Assembly: GCA_017889585.1 (NCBI GenBank)
Contig: JAGFZX010000016.1
Location: forward strand, 1 to 64,000
DNA from: Bacillota bacterium
Lineage (GTDB): Bacteria; Bacillota; Negativicutes; DSM-13327
Length of the DNA: 64,000 bases
Reading direction: 5' to 3'
Numbering within the stretch: the first letter of the stretch is position 1; every line of letters starts with the position of its first letter. Made by a program: the position numbers and the translations under genes. Under the pieces are notes generated by a model. It ran no database searches, was not told where the DNA came from, and was given only the letters and a program-made list of their open reading frames with translations. Below, in pieces: positions 1 to 9,515 of this stretch.

Positions 1-62
1 TTTGCCGATAATTTAAAACAGATTTAAACTACTAATACTCAGGTAAGAAAAATATTATTGGT

Positions 63-120
63 AATAGCAAAAACTCCTGCAAAAATTCACATCTGAATTT
101 TCGCAGGAGTTTTTGCTATT
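63..120 (-). terminator. Intrinsic terminator hairpin at the 3' end of the M29 aminopeptidase gene
   Basis: Near-perfect long inverted repeat AATAGCAAAAACTCCTGC..AAATTC/GAATTT..GCAGGAGTTTTTGCTATT with T-rich flank. Confidence 0.8.
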
Positions 121-1234
121 ATTTGAGGTTTTCTGGATTCAAACATTCCAGTCCTGGAATAACAAACCGACCATCTTTTTCGATTAATAGGTCATCAAAA
201 TAAATGCTTCCCCCACCATATTCCGGGGTTTGAATACAGATTAGGTCCCAGTGGATAGCTGAAACATTACCATTAAAAGCATTTTTATACGCCCGACCTG
301 GAGTTAGATGAAAGCTACCGGAAATTTTCTCATCGAACAAGATGTCCAATATCGGTTTATTTATATAAGGATTTACCCCAAAAGCAAATTCGCCAATATA
401 GCGGGCTCCTTCATCAGTATCGAGAATTTTGTTAAGCCGATCAGTGTTATTTCCAGCAGTTGCACTTATAATCTTACCCTCTTTAAATTGCAAACAAACA
501 TTTTCAAAAGTAACGCCCTGATATACAGATGGACAGTTATAGGTAATCATACCATTCACTGAGTCCCTGACTGGTGAAGTATAGATCTCACCATCAGGCA
601 CATTAATTTTCCCATCCAGTTTAATCGCCGGAATACCTTTGATTGAAAAATTTAAATCAGTGCCAGGGCCAATGATATGGACTTTATCAGTACGCTGCAT
701 CAAGTCAACAATTTTATCCATGGCCTTCGACATTTTTGCATAATCCAGATTGCAAACATTAAAATAAAAGTCTTCGAAAGATTCCAAGCTTTTTCCTGCC
801 GACTGAGCCATTGAAAAGCTAGGATATCTAAGGACTGTCCATTTCGTATGATCAATCCGCGGCTCGTGTACTGGGCGCCAGTAATATTTTTGATAGATCG
901 ACATTTTTTCTTCAGGAACATCTGAATATTCACTAATGTTGTCTGAGCCGCGCAAACCAATATAAGCATCCATCTGCTGCATTTGTAATAAATCACGTTC
1001 AGCCAATAGTTTCATCTGGTCTTCAGTACAGTTGAGCAGGATTTCACGCTGAACTCCTGCAGGTTCTGCATAAACAAAGGGAATACCGCCTACTTGGTAA
1101 ACTTCTTTTACCAAGGCTTTTACCAAGGTATCAGAAGACGTACCTGTATACCAAATCAATATTTTCTCCCCACGTTGGAGAGAGCAAGAATAATTAATAA
1201 GATTTTCAGCTAGTTTTTTTACCCTGTAGTCCAC
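119..1234 (-). CDS. Aminopeptidase, M29 family
   Basis: 371 aa ORF; M29-like composition (LINYSCSLQRGEKILI; C-terminal EYGGGSIYFDDLLIEKDGRFVIPGL). Confidence 0.85.
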   Translation of the reverse strand: MDYRVKKLAENLINYSCSLQRGEKILIWYTGTSSDTLVKALVKEVYQVGGIPFVYAEPAGVQREILLNCTEDQMKLLAERDLLQMQQMDAYIGLRGSDNISEYSDVPEEKMSIYQKYYWRPVHEPRIDHTKWTVLRYPSFSMAQSAGKSLESFEDFYFNVCNLDYAKMSKAMDKIVDLMQRTDKVHIIGPGTDLNFSIKGIPAIKLDGKINVPDGEIYTSPVRDSVNGMITYNCPSVYQGVTFENVCLQFKEGKIISATAGNNTDRLNKILDTDEGARYIGEFAFGVNPYINKPILDILFDEKISGSFHLTPGRAYKNAFNGNVSAIHWDLICIQTPEYGGGSIYFDDLLIEKDGRFVIPGLECLNPENLK

Positions 1235-1308
1235 TTATATTGCCCCTTTTGCGTATAAATTTATAAGCCATAATGCCAGAATCTCTTGACTCCTTTGTTT
1301 CTGTCAAA

Positions 1309-2589
1309 TTAGCGACTGCCTTCATAAACCAACTTAGAAATTTCCAGTATCATACAACAAGATTTTTCAAAAGAGTTCATCGGCAAAAACTCACAGTTAG
1401 AATGAAAGTTATGAGCACCAGTAAAGAAATTAGGCGTAGGTATTCCTCTTGCTGATAGGGTTGAGCCATCAGTCCCTCCCCTCATTGAGATTGTTTTAGG
1501 AACAATCTCCAAGTTTTCCATTGCTTTATACATGAATTCTATACATTGTTTGTTATCATCTGTTATCGAATCCGCAATATTTCCGTAGGTATCTGTTATT
1601 TCGTATGAAATCTGTGCTCTAGGATTGCGCGCAGAAACCAGTTTCATTAAATCAGCAATATAATTTTTTCTTGCTTCATAGAGTTTTTTATCAAAATCTC
1701 GAATATTTATATTCACTGTAGCCGTATTTGGATTACTCGTGATTCGTGTTACCCAAAAATAACCCTCTTTACCATCAGTGTGTTCAGGGGTATCTTTCTT
1801 ATCTAGATGATTCATTATATCGTTAACTACTAAAGCAGGATTTACTAGCACACCTTTTGCCGACATCGGATGTGCCGTGATGCCTTTTATGTTGATTACT
1901 ACACTGCCAGCATTAAATGTCTCAAATACAACTTCACCAATCTCACAAGAGTCAATGGTATATGCAAATTGTACAGGAAAATCCCTTAAATCCATAGCTT
2001 TAGAACCAGATCCACCGATTTCCTCGTCAGGCAAAAAGGCTACAACGATATCGCCGTGATAGAGGCAATCATTCATTTTGAACCTTTCCAAGGCTACCAT
2101 AATAGCGGCAATAGCAGCCTTATTATCAGCCCCTAATACACTGGTGCCGTCACTTACAATGATATCCTGCCCTATATAATTTAATAGTTCTTTATGCTCA
2201 GCAACTCTCATCCAAATATCCTGTTCTTTGTTAAGCAATACATCACCGCCATTGTATTGTTTCACAATATGTGGCTTAATAATTGGGCTTATACTTACAT
2301 CTACAGTATCTAAATGGGCCAAAAAACCTATAGGAGGAATTTTTCCTGTAAAACCTTTAGGTAAGTTAGCAGGCAATATGGCGGTAAGAATCCCTTGTTC
2401 TGTCAGCTTAATATGAGTCAGACCGAGTTCCAGTAAATCAGCTTTTAGCAGTTTAGCAAGTTCTATTTGTCCCTGAGTACTAGGAACAGCCGTTCCCCCT
2501 GCCTCGCTCTGGCTTTCTATTGCAGCATAACGAAAAAATCTTTCTACCAGTTTAGTTTTTAAATCGTTGTTTTTCATTATATAACTCAC
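1309..2589 (-). CDS. pepT: Peptidase T / M20 tripeptidase
   Basis: 426 aa; M20 motifs GFLAHLDTVDVS, VLGADNKAAIAAIM, FLPDEEIGGSGS, RGGTDGSTLSARGIPTPNFFTGAHNFHS. Confidence 0.88.
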   Translation of the reverse strand: MSYIMKNNDLKTKLVERFFRYAAIESQSEAGGTAVPSTQGQIELAKLLKADLLELGLTHIKLTEQGILTAILPANLPKGFTGKIPPIGFLAHLDTVDVSISPIIKPHIVKQYNGGDVLLNKEQDIWMRVAEHKELLNYIGQDIIVSDGTSVLGADNKAAIAAIMVALERFKMNDCLYHGDIVVAFLPDEEIGGSGSKAMDLRDFPVQFAYTIDSCEIGEVVFETFNAGSVVINIKGITAHPMSAKGVLVNPALVVNDIMNHLDKKDTPEHTDGKEGYFWVTRITSNPNTATVNINIRDFDKKLYEARKNYIADLMKLVSARNPRAQISYEITDTYGNIADSITDDNKQCIEFMYKAMENLEIVPKTISMRGGTDGSTLSARGIPTPNFFTGAHNFHSNCEFLPMNSFEKSCCMILEISKLVYEGSR

Positions 2590-2784
2590 CCTTCCCTTAA
2601 CTATGAATAATCAGCTTGAAAACCGAATGGAATGTTTTTTCAATACAATGAGGAAGCCTCATGATTTTTTCAAAGCCTCCAAATTATTTATTAGTAGACA
2701 ACTATATCAATTCAACTTTATAAATACAAATACCTCCTAAATCCCAACTATTGCCACGGACCATTTTTAATGTCCCTTTATGTA

Positions 2785-2820
2785 AATAGGGTTCTGAGGA
2801 AAAAACCTCAGAACCCTATT
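2785..2820 (-). terminator. Perfect 15-bp inverted repeat with 6-nt loop, directly 3' of the tRNA-Sec-like gene
   Basis: AATAGGGTTCTGAGG-aaaaaa-CCTCAGAACCCTATT; no strong T-run after the stem. Confidence 0.6.
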
Positions 2821-2828
2821 ATTTCATA

Positions 2829-2924
2829 TGGCAGAAACGTGTAGAAATCGAATCCACTCATCGACAGTTAAGCCGACACAAACAGTTTTGAATACCGCAG
2901 AAGCTACCAGCCCCATCCACTCCC
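2829..2924 (-). tRNA. selC: tRNA-Sec-like gene, anticodon UCA at 2889-2891
   Basis: Minus strand GGGAGTGG-AT-GGGGC-TGGTA-GCTTC-..GCGGT-ATTCAAA-ACTGT..TGTCGGC-TTAACT-GTCGATG..GTGGA-TTCGATT-TCTAC-ACGTTTCT-G-CCA: D stem, anticodon stem, 7-bp variable arm, T stem with TTCGATT loop, encoded CCA. Many G.U pairs; one acceptor mismatch (G8/A). Confidence 0.7.
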
Positions 2925-2933
2925 ATTGTTGTT

Positions 2934-2942
2934 AGTATAACA
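2934..2942 (-). promoter_or_regulatory. Extended -10 (TGTTATACT) upstream of the tRNA-Sec-like gene
   Basis: Minus strand TGTTATACT-AACAACAAT-GGGAGTGG; spacing to the tRNA 5' end fits a -10 box. Confidence 0.4.
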
Positions 2943-3003
2943 GTCTTTTATTTGTAATAGGAATTTTAATAAAATGAAAAATGGATTAATAAGGGATTAC
3001 ATC

Positions 3004-3043
3004 AATACTAGTGATATCAAATTTCATTTATATCACTAGTATT
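3004..3043. repeat. 14-bp perfect inverted repeat AATACTAGTGATAT-12nt-ATATCACTAGTATT
   Basis: Exact arms 3004-3017 and 3030-3043 in the serS/tRNA intergenic region. Confidence 0.9.
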
Positions 3044-3096
3044 GCAAATAGCTAACGATGTATCAATCTTCTGGTTAAATAACTTCGATACTCAAC

Positions 3097-3136
3097 AAGA
3101 GGCAGTCGAAAAGCTATTACTTTTCATCTGCCTCTT
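3097..3136 (-). terminator. Hairpin downstream of serS
   Basis: AAGAGGCAG-tc-GAAAAG-ctatta-CTTTTC-at-CTGCCTCTT. Confidence 0.6.
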
Positions 3137-3147
3137 AGTCTTTTCTA

Positions 3148-4419
3148 TTATTTTCCGATCACTGCAACACCCATATATGGCCTCAATACTTCAGGTATAA
3201 TGACCGAGCCATCAGGCTGTTGGAAGTTTTCTAAAATAGCTGCCACAGTCCGGCCTATAGCGAGGCCCGATCCATTTAATGTATGGACAAATTCAGGTTT
3301 CGCCTTTGGTTCCCGCCGGAACTTGATGTCAGCACGACGGGCCTGAAAATCTTCAAAGTTGGAACAGGAGGAAATTTCTCGATATGTATTAAAGCTGGGT
3401 AACCACACTTCAAGATCATAAGTCTTAGCTGATGAGAAACCTACATCCCCACTGCACAGTGTCATTCTGCGATAAGGAAGTCCTAATAGTTCCAGTATAC
3501 GCTCAGCATTTTTCGTCAATTTTTCCAGTTCATTATATGATTCTTCTGGTAAAGAGAATTTAACCATTTCGACTTTGTTAAACTGATGCTGGCGGATAAG
3601 ACCACGTGTATCACGACCGGCTGATCCTGCTTCAGCACGGAAACAAGCGCTGTATGCTGTATAATACAATGGCAAATCCTTTGCATCGAGGATCTCTTCA
3701 CGATGATAATTGGTGATGGGCACTTCAGCTGTTGGGATGAGATAATAATCCAACCCCTCTAGTTTAAACATATCATCAGCAAACTTAGGCAACTGTCCTG
3801 TACCCATCATACTGTCTTTATTGGCAATAAATGGCGGAAAAAATTCAGTATAACCGTGTTCACGAGTATGAATATCAAGCATAAAATTAATCAGCGATCG
3901 CTCTAACCGAGCTCCAAGACCGCGATAAAAGGTAAATCTTGCTCCTGTAACCTTACTTCCGCGTTCAAAATCAAGGATATTCAGTTTTTCGGCAATTTCC
4001 CAGTGAGCTAGTGGCTGACCTTCAAAAACAGGCAACGTGCCCCAAGTATGCATCTCAACATTACTATTTTCATCCTGACCTACAGGTACAGACTGATGAA
4101 GCATATTGGGAATGTTAACGATAATTTGCTGTAACGCGATTTCAACGTCTCTGACTTTGGCATCAATCTCAGAAATCTGATCACCGACTAGACGCATTTC
4201 TGCTACTAATCCATCAGCGTTTTCTTTGGCTCTTTTCAATTGACTGATTTCCTGGGATACAGTATTACGCTTATTTTTAAGCACCTCTACTTGGCTGAGT
4301 AGTACCCGACGCTCTTTTTCTAGTGTCAAGAATTCATTCAGGCTGAGATTATTCCCACGATTGATCAATGCCTGCTGAACGATTTCCATATTATCTCGGA
4401 CAAATTTAATGTCAAGCAT
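3148..4419 (-). CDS. serS: Seryl-tRNA synthetase
   Basis: 423 aa; class II motifs [62 protein letters not shown]. Confidence 0.97.
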   Translation of the reverse strand: MLDIKFVRDNMEIVQQALINRGNNLSLNEFLTLEKERRVLLSQVEVLKNKRNTVSQEISQLKRAKENADGLVAEMRLVGDQISEIDAKVRDVEIALQQIIVNIPNMLHQSVPVGQDENSNVEMHTWGTLPVFEGQPLAHWEIAEKLNILDFERGSKVTGARFTFYRGLGARLERSLINFMLDIHTREHGYTEFFPPFIANKDSMMGTGQLPKFADDMFKLEGLDYYLIPTAEVPITNYHREEILDAKDLPLYYTAYSACFRAEAGSAGRDTRGLIRQHQFNKVEMVKFSLPEESYNELEKLTKNAERILELLGLPYRRMTLCSGDVGFSSAKTYDLEVWLPSFNTYREISSCSNFEDFQARRADIKFRREPKAKPEFVHTLNGSGLAIGRTVAAILENFQQPDGSVIIPEVLRPYMGVAVIGK

Positions 4420-4448
4420 AGTTCTGACCTCCTATTAATGTAAACTAA

Positions 4449-4490
4449 AATACAGCAAAAAAACCCCCGCCTGCTATCCAGAAACGAGAG
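4449..4490 (-). terminator. Hairpin plus T-run in the serS leader (possible attenuator)
   Basis: Minus strand CTCTCG-TT-TCTG-GATAG-CAGG-CGGGGG-TTTTTTT just upstream of serS. Confidence 0.45.
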
Positions 4491-4706
4491 GCCCGCATAG
4501 GACATGATACATCATTTATGTTCTTATATTCTACAATATGCACTATTTATTGTAAAGCACTTCCACCTGTATGATCATTAGGTATTCTATGAATACTACC
4601 TATTTTGCCGTCTATCATTCAACTTTTTTTGATAATTCCCTCATATTATTATATTTCCCTACATAAAAAGAAAGTAGTAAGGATTTTAAACCTAAGGAGT
4701 GATGCA

Positions 4707-5762
4707 ATGACTGCTAATACAATGCTAAATATCGCTAAAATAGCAGCCACCTATGCAGGCACTATTATGGGTGCTGGTTTTGCCTCAGGTCAGGAACTTA
4801 CTCAATTTTTCGTTGTTTACGGCAACATGGGTCTGGCGGGACTTCTTGTAACAGGCTTCTTATTTTGCTGGCTAGGCATGCAAATATTGGAGATCAGTTA
4901 TAAAACTCAGGCTACCAGTTACCATGAAGTATTATATTATGTCTGTGGCAAAAGGATCGGTTTATTATTAGATATTATGACTACACTTTTCCTATTTGGG
5001 GTTTTAACGATTATGCTAGCAGGGGCAGGAACAATATGCTATAACACTTTTAAACTACCATATTCCTTAGGCCTCGCCATCATGGCTTTTAGCCTTATTA
5101 TCACTACACTCTATGGACTGAAAGGTATAACAACTGCCAATATCATTGTAACGCCCCTACTGATCATAACCATCATTATCATTGGACTATCGTCTCTATC
5201 ACACCATCAGTTAAGCCTAGCAATCATCGATCTCCCACCGCAAACCACAGATTTGCCTGCTCCCCATTGGCTCATTGCCAGCTTGCTTTATCTTTCCTAC
5301 AACCTAGTAATGAGTACCACAGTACTCGCCCCCTTGGGCTCATGTATTGTCCAGCGCCCAGCCCGTATCTTAGGCAGTCTTACAGGAGGCTTAATACTTA
5401 TACTAGTAGCCGGTTTGTTAACAATTGTAGTGATGATCCATTATCCTGAGTCCTTAGATCATGAGATACCAATGCTCTATATTACTAATGTACAGCATCC
5501 CTTATATCATGGCGCCTATATATTTATATTTACAGCAGCCATCTATACTACAGGCCTAGCCTGTCTATATGGTTGCGCTGCCAAGCTTACAGCAACTACT
5601 AGACTATCAACTAAATTTAGTCTGCTGGTCCTGGTTATCCTTAGTCTTATCTTTAGTCGTGTAGGTTTTGCCGATCTTATTGGAATTATATTCCCAATTT
5701 TTGGTTATATAGCATTATGGTTTACATGCAGATTACTTTATTTATCCTTTTTCCCCAAATAA
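4707..5762 (+). CDS. YkvI-family multipass membrane protein (transporter-like)
   Basis: ORF called from 4605, but ATG 4707 follows AAGGAGTG; many TM segments; GTIMGAGFASGQELTQFF near the N-terminus. Confidence 0.75.
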   Translation: MTANTMLNIAKIAATYAGTIMGAGFASGQELTQFFVVYGNMGLAGLLVTGFLFCWLGMQILEISYKTQATSYHEVLYYVCGKRIGLLLDIMTTLFLFGVLTIMLAGAGTICYNTFKLPYSLGLAIMAFSLIITTLYGLKGITTANIIVTPLLIITIIIIGLSSLSHHQLSLAIIDLPPQTTDLPAPHWLIASLLYLSYNLVMSTTVLAPLGSCIVQRPARILGSLTGGLILILVAGLLTIVVMIHYPESLDHEIPMLYITNVQHPLYHGAYIFIFTAAIYTTGLACLYGCAAKLTATTRLSTKFSLLVLVILSLIFSRVGFADLIGIIFPIFGYIALWFTCRLLYLSFFPK

Positions 5763-6604
5763 GTAATGGCACTGAGTACTGCCATTAATCCCTCGCCAGT
5801 AGCTTTAGCGATTTGCCATGGTTTCCCAGTGCAATCACCGGCTGCAAATACACCAGGAATATTTGTTGACATGTCGCGATTGACTTTTATAACCTCACCA
5901 TCTAGTTCAAGACCTGGCAGTACATTTTCTACAGGATCAGACTGTCGTATAATAAACACACCATGAACCTTTAAATTTTCTTCAGCCATAACCAAATTTT
6001 CTACTACTACATCACCTGTAATGGCCTTAGGTTTATCATGTATGACTTTAATTTCAGAACGCATGGTAGGAGCCTTTTTATATTGAGGCAAATAATATAC
6101 TGTACGGCATAGTTCCCGTAAAAAATCGGCCTCTTCTTCTCCTTCTTCAGCATACGAAATAACAGCTACATCCTTATCTCGGTACATCATACCATCACAT
6201 GTAGCGCAATAACTTACACCCCGCCCTAAAAAATTTTTTTCACCACTAAATAATGTGGTCGCCACAACACCAGTAGCAATAATCACAGCCCGTGCCTCAT
6301 AAGTATCTCCTGGGGTAAGTATTGTAAAAATATTATCTCCCGGAAAAATATTGATTACTTTCTCTCTTATTACCGTTGGGTTATGAGCCATACAGTGGGC
6401 TATAAATTGCTGCATCATACCCTGGCCGGTGATTTGGGGCATACCGAGATAATTATCAACTAAATGGGCCTGTTGCAGTTTTTTACTAAAATCCATATGC
6501 TCAAATAAGGCAATACTTTTATTGCGAATACGCCCAGTAAGAGTTGCCGATAAACCGGCTGGACCTCCGCCAATAATGGCAATATCAAAGATTTCACTAG
6601 CCAT
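5738..6604 (-). CDS. Thioredoxin-reductase-like flavoprotein lacking canonical NADPH motifs
   Basis: FAD motif IAIIGGGPAGLSA, redox CATCDG, C-terminal GVFAAGDCTGKPWQIAKATGEG; central VAVISYAEEGEEEADF replaces GGGxSAxEEA. Confidence 0.8.
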   Translation of the reverse strand: MASEIFDIAIIGGGPAGLSATLTGRIRNKSIALFEHMDFSKKLQQAHLVDNYLGMPQITGQGMMQQFIAHCMAHNPTVIREKVINIFPGDNIFTILTPGDTYEARAVIIATGVVATTLFSGEKNFLGRGVSYCATCDGMMYRDKDVAVISYAEEGEEEADFLRELCRTVYYLPQYKKAPTMRSEIKVIHDKPKAITGDVVVENLVMAEENLKVHGVFIIRQSDPVENVLPGLELDGEVIKVNRDMSTNIPGVFAAGDCTGKPWQIAKATGEGLMAVLSAITYLGKKDK

Positions 6605-6642
6605 TTCATGTTCCTCCTTCAATTTAGGATTGAGGTGATTTT

Positions 6643-6954
6643 ATGTATAATCATACAATTACGCGTCTGGCTTATTGGCCAATATTTTTCATTATGTTTG
6701 TCAGTGGTATCTGTATAGGCAGTATCTTTGGTTTAACCTTTGGCCTAATGAATCAGGCTTCTGTTGGCATATTCGGCGGCGCATTTATAGCCTTACTCAC
6801 TGGCCTGACCTCAGGCATCCTAGGCCTAATATCTACAGCGGTGTTCAACATACTAGCGCCTGTCATCGGTGGAATTGCTCTGGAAATCGAGCAGTTGCCA
6901 ATGACATCAAAGGACAATATCAATATACAGCCACCTGAGCCTCAATCACACTAA
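6643..6954 (+). CDS. Small hydrophobic membrane protein
   Basis: 103 aa ORF with TM stretches, preceded by a GAGGTGA-type SD. Confidence 0.55.
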   Translation: MYNHTITRLAYWPIFFIMFVSGICIGSIFGLTFGLMNQASVGIFGGAFIALLTGLTSGILGLISTAVFNILAPVIGGIALEIEQLPMTSKDNINIQPPEPQSH

Positions 6955-7043
6955 TGGGTTTTTATATATTATAACCACTTCTCACAATTGTTATATTTTA
7001 TCCAATTTTCAGATATTTTGCGGACTAAATAAAACAACTTATT

Positions 7044-7080
7044 AAAGCGGGAGACAGGCTATCCTGTACTCCCACTTTAT
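7044..7080. terminator. Bidirectional terminator-like hairpin between convergent genes
   Basis: AAAGCGGGAG-ACAGG-ctat-CCTGT-aCTCCCaCTTT. Confidence 0.6.
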
Positions 7081-7163
7081 AACGATTAAACCTCTATTAA
7101 CTTGATCACCTTCAAAAAAGTAACTATTAATCTTCTGATCTACTTATTGTCTTTTCAAATGCC

Positions 7164-8267
7164 TTACCCATTTTTACGTTGAAATTCTAACATAAAATCC
7201 TTTAGTGCTTGGCAACCTTCTAGGGTCATAGCATTATAGATGGAAGCCCGGAGTCCTCCTACCGAACGGTGACCTTTGAGTCCGATAAGCCCCACCTCTT
7301 CAGCTTCCTTAGCGAACTTCTTCTCCTGTTCTTCATTCGGCAAACGGAACGTAACATTCATCAAAGAACGACTATCTGCATCAGCATGACCGCGGTAGAA
7401 ACCGCTACTTTGATCAATGGTGTCATACACCAGAGCAGCTTTCGCTATATTACGTTTTCCAATAACTGATAGACCACCCTGGTCTTTCAACCACCGTAGT
7501 ACCAAATTCAGCATATATACTGAAAAAACTGGTGGTGTATTATACATGGAATCATTCTTAGCATGTGTTTCATACCGCATCATCGCGGAAATGGTTTTAG
7601 GGTTATTTTCTAATAAATCTTTGCGAATAATGACAACGGTTACCCCAGATGGTCCCAAGTTTTTCTGAGCACCAGCATAAATCATAGCAAAGTTTTCAGC
7701 ATCAAAAGGTTTGTTCAAAATATCGGAGGACATATCGGCAATGAGGGGTACCTGCCCAAAGCTAGGTAATTTATTCCATTGTGTGCCGAAAATAGTATTA
7801 TTGGATGTAATATGCACATACGCTGGATTCTCACTTAACTGAATTTCATCCATCCGAGGAATCCGTTTATAATTACCTTCAGCAGTTGTTCCTGCTACAT
7901 GAGTATTGCCAAATAGTTTGGCTTCTTTCATAGCTTTTTCCGACCAAGCACCTGTCAGTATATAATCTGCAGTACGGCCCTGAGGCAGAAAATTCATTGG
8001 TACCATAGCAAACTGAGTACTAGCACCGCCCTGTAGGAATAACACGCGATAGTTATCTCCTAGACCTAAGATTTCTTTCATATTAGCCTCAGCCTCAGCA
8101 TTAATGGCTTCATAAGGCTTGGATCGATGACTAATCTCCAATATAGACATACCAGTCTGCTGATAATTTAGGAACTCAGCTTGAGCCTCCATCAGAACCT
8201 CCAATGGCAGTATCGCTGGTCCAGCATTAAAATTAATAATACGATTATTCATGTATATCACTCCCAC
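7164..8267 (-). CDS. serC: Phosphoserine aminotransferase
   Basis: FNAGPAILPLEVL, LFLQGGASTQFAMVPMN, AGAQKNLGPSGVTVVI, GLKGHRSVGGLRASIYNAM. Confidence 0.96.
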   Translation of the reverse strand: MGVIYMNNRIINFNAGPAILPLEVLMEAQAEFLNYQQTGMSILEISHRSKPYEAINAEAEANMKEILGLGDNYRVLFLQGGASTQFAMVPMNFLPQGRTADYILTGAWSEKAMKEAKLFGNTHVAGTTAEGNYKRIPRMDEIQLSENPAYVHITSNNTIFGTQWNKLPSFGQVPLIADMSSDILNKPFDAENFAMIYAGAQKNLGPSGVTVVIIRKDLLENNPKTISAMMRYETHAKNDSMYNTPPVFSVYMLNLVLRWLKDQGGLSVIGKRNIAKAALVYDTIDQSSGFYRGHADADSRSLMNVTFRLPNEEQEKKFAKEAEEVGLIGLKGHRSVGGLRASIYNAMTLEGCQALKDFMLEFQRKNG

Positions 8268-9504
8268 TTATCAAATGTACTACCATTCCATCCCTGAGTT
8301 TAGGCTCAAACCAAGTTGATTTAGGCGGCATAATTTCCCCAATATCAGCAATTGCCATTAATTCTTTTATAGAAGTAGGAAACATAGAAAACGCCACGAC
8401 ATACTCGCCATTATCTACTAATCGTTCCAATTCCTTCATGCCACGAATACCACCAACAAAATTAATCCGTTTATCAGTGCGGATATTTATAATCCCGAGG
8501 ACTGGTTTTAACAGATTTTCTTGCAAAATAGTTACATCTAGTTTACCGATAGGGCTGGCTTCATCATATGTTCCGGGCTTTGCTACTAACTTGTACCACG
8601 CTTTATTCATATACATACCAAAATAATGAGGATACTCTGATTTACAAGATACACGCGTACACGGCTCAATATTAAATTTATCCTGAATCTTAACTAAAAA
8701 CTCAGCTTCAGATAAACCATTTAAATCCTGGACAACTCTATTATAATCCATAATTTTTGTCATGGTATTAGGCACAAGAACAGTTAAAAATCGTGTATAG
8801 GCTTCATCGCCAGTATAACCAGGATTGTTTTTCTTAGTATCATAGATATGGCTAGCAGCCGCTAAGCGATGATGACCATCTGCAACATACAGGGTTTCAA
8901 TACGGTCAAAGGCCTGCTCAATGGCCTTAATTTTAACAATCTCATCTACAATATACAAAGTATGACGAATTTCATCTTCTGTAGTAAAATCATATACCGG
9001 ATCTTTACTCATACACTGGGCCATCAGCGCATTAATCGTATTATCAGCCCTATATGTTAGAAATATCGGACCAGTTTGGGCCTCAGTGGCTAAAATATTG
9101 TTGATTCGATCTTGTTCTTTATCAGGTCTGGTCAGTTCATGCTTTTTAATAATATTCTTCTGATATTCTTCCACAGATGCTGCGGCAACTAGGCCCACCT
9201 GAATATGTGTACCCATCTGTTGTCTGTAAACATAAAAACAAGGTTTTTTATCCTGGATTAAAATACCCTTCTCAATGAAGTCCCGAAGGTTTTCCCCAGC
9301 CTTTTCATATACTGCCTCTGAATAGATGTCAATACTCGGCTCAAGATCAACCTCAGCCTTAGTCACCCGCAAAAAACTATAGGCATTGTTGGTTGTAATT
9401 TGTCTAGCTTCAGTCGAATCCATTACATCATAGGGCAATGAAGCAACTTGAGCTGCTAGCTCACTTACAGGCCTAAGCCCACAAAAAGGTTTTACACTAG
9501 CCAT
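8245..9504 (-). CDS. DUF1015-family protein (ParB/SerK-like DGHHR motif)
   Basis: MASVKPFCGLRPVSELAAQVASLPYDVMD N-terminus, VADGHHRLAAASHIYD motif; overlaps serC start by 23 nt. Confidence 0.85.
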   Translation of the reverse strand: MASVKPFCGLRPVSELAAQVASLPYDVMDSTEARQITTNNAYSFLRVTKAEVDLEPSIDIYSEAVYEKAGENLRDFIEKGILIQDKKPCFYVYRQQMGTHIQVGLVAAASVEEYQKNIIKKHELTRPDKEQDRINNILATEAQTGPIFLTYRADNTINALMAQCMSKDPVYDFTTEDEIRHTLYIVDEIVKIKAIEQAFDRIETLYVADGHHRLAAASHIYDTKKNNPGYTGDEAYTRFLTVLVPNTMTKIMDYNRVVQDLNGLSEAEFLVKIQDKFNIEPCTRVSCKSEYPHYFGMYMNKAWYKLVAKPGTYDEASPIGKLDVTILQENLLKPVLGIINIRTDKRINFVGGIRGMKELERLVDNGEYVVAFSMFPTSIKELMAIADIGEIMPPKSTWFEPKLRDGMVVHLISGSDIHE

Positions 9505-9515
9505 AATAATTCCTC

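Noticed and set aside
4440-4700. T-box upstream of serS
   Set aside because: No GGTGGNACCGCG core or specifier loop found; only a terminator-like hairpin is supported.
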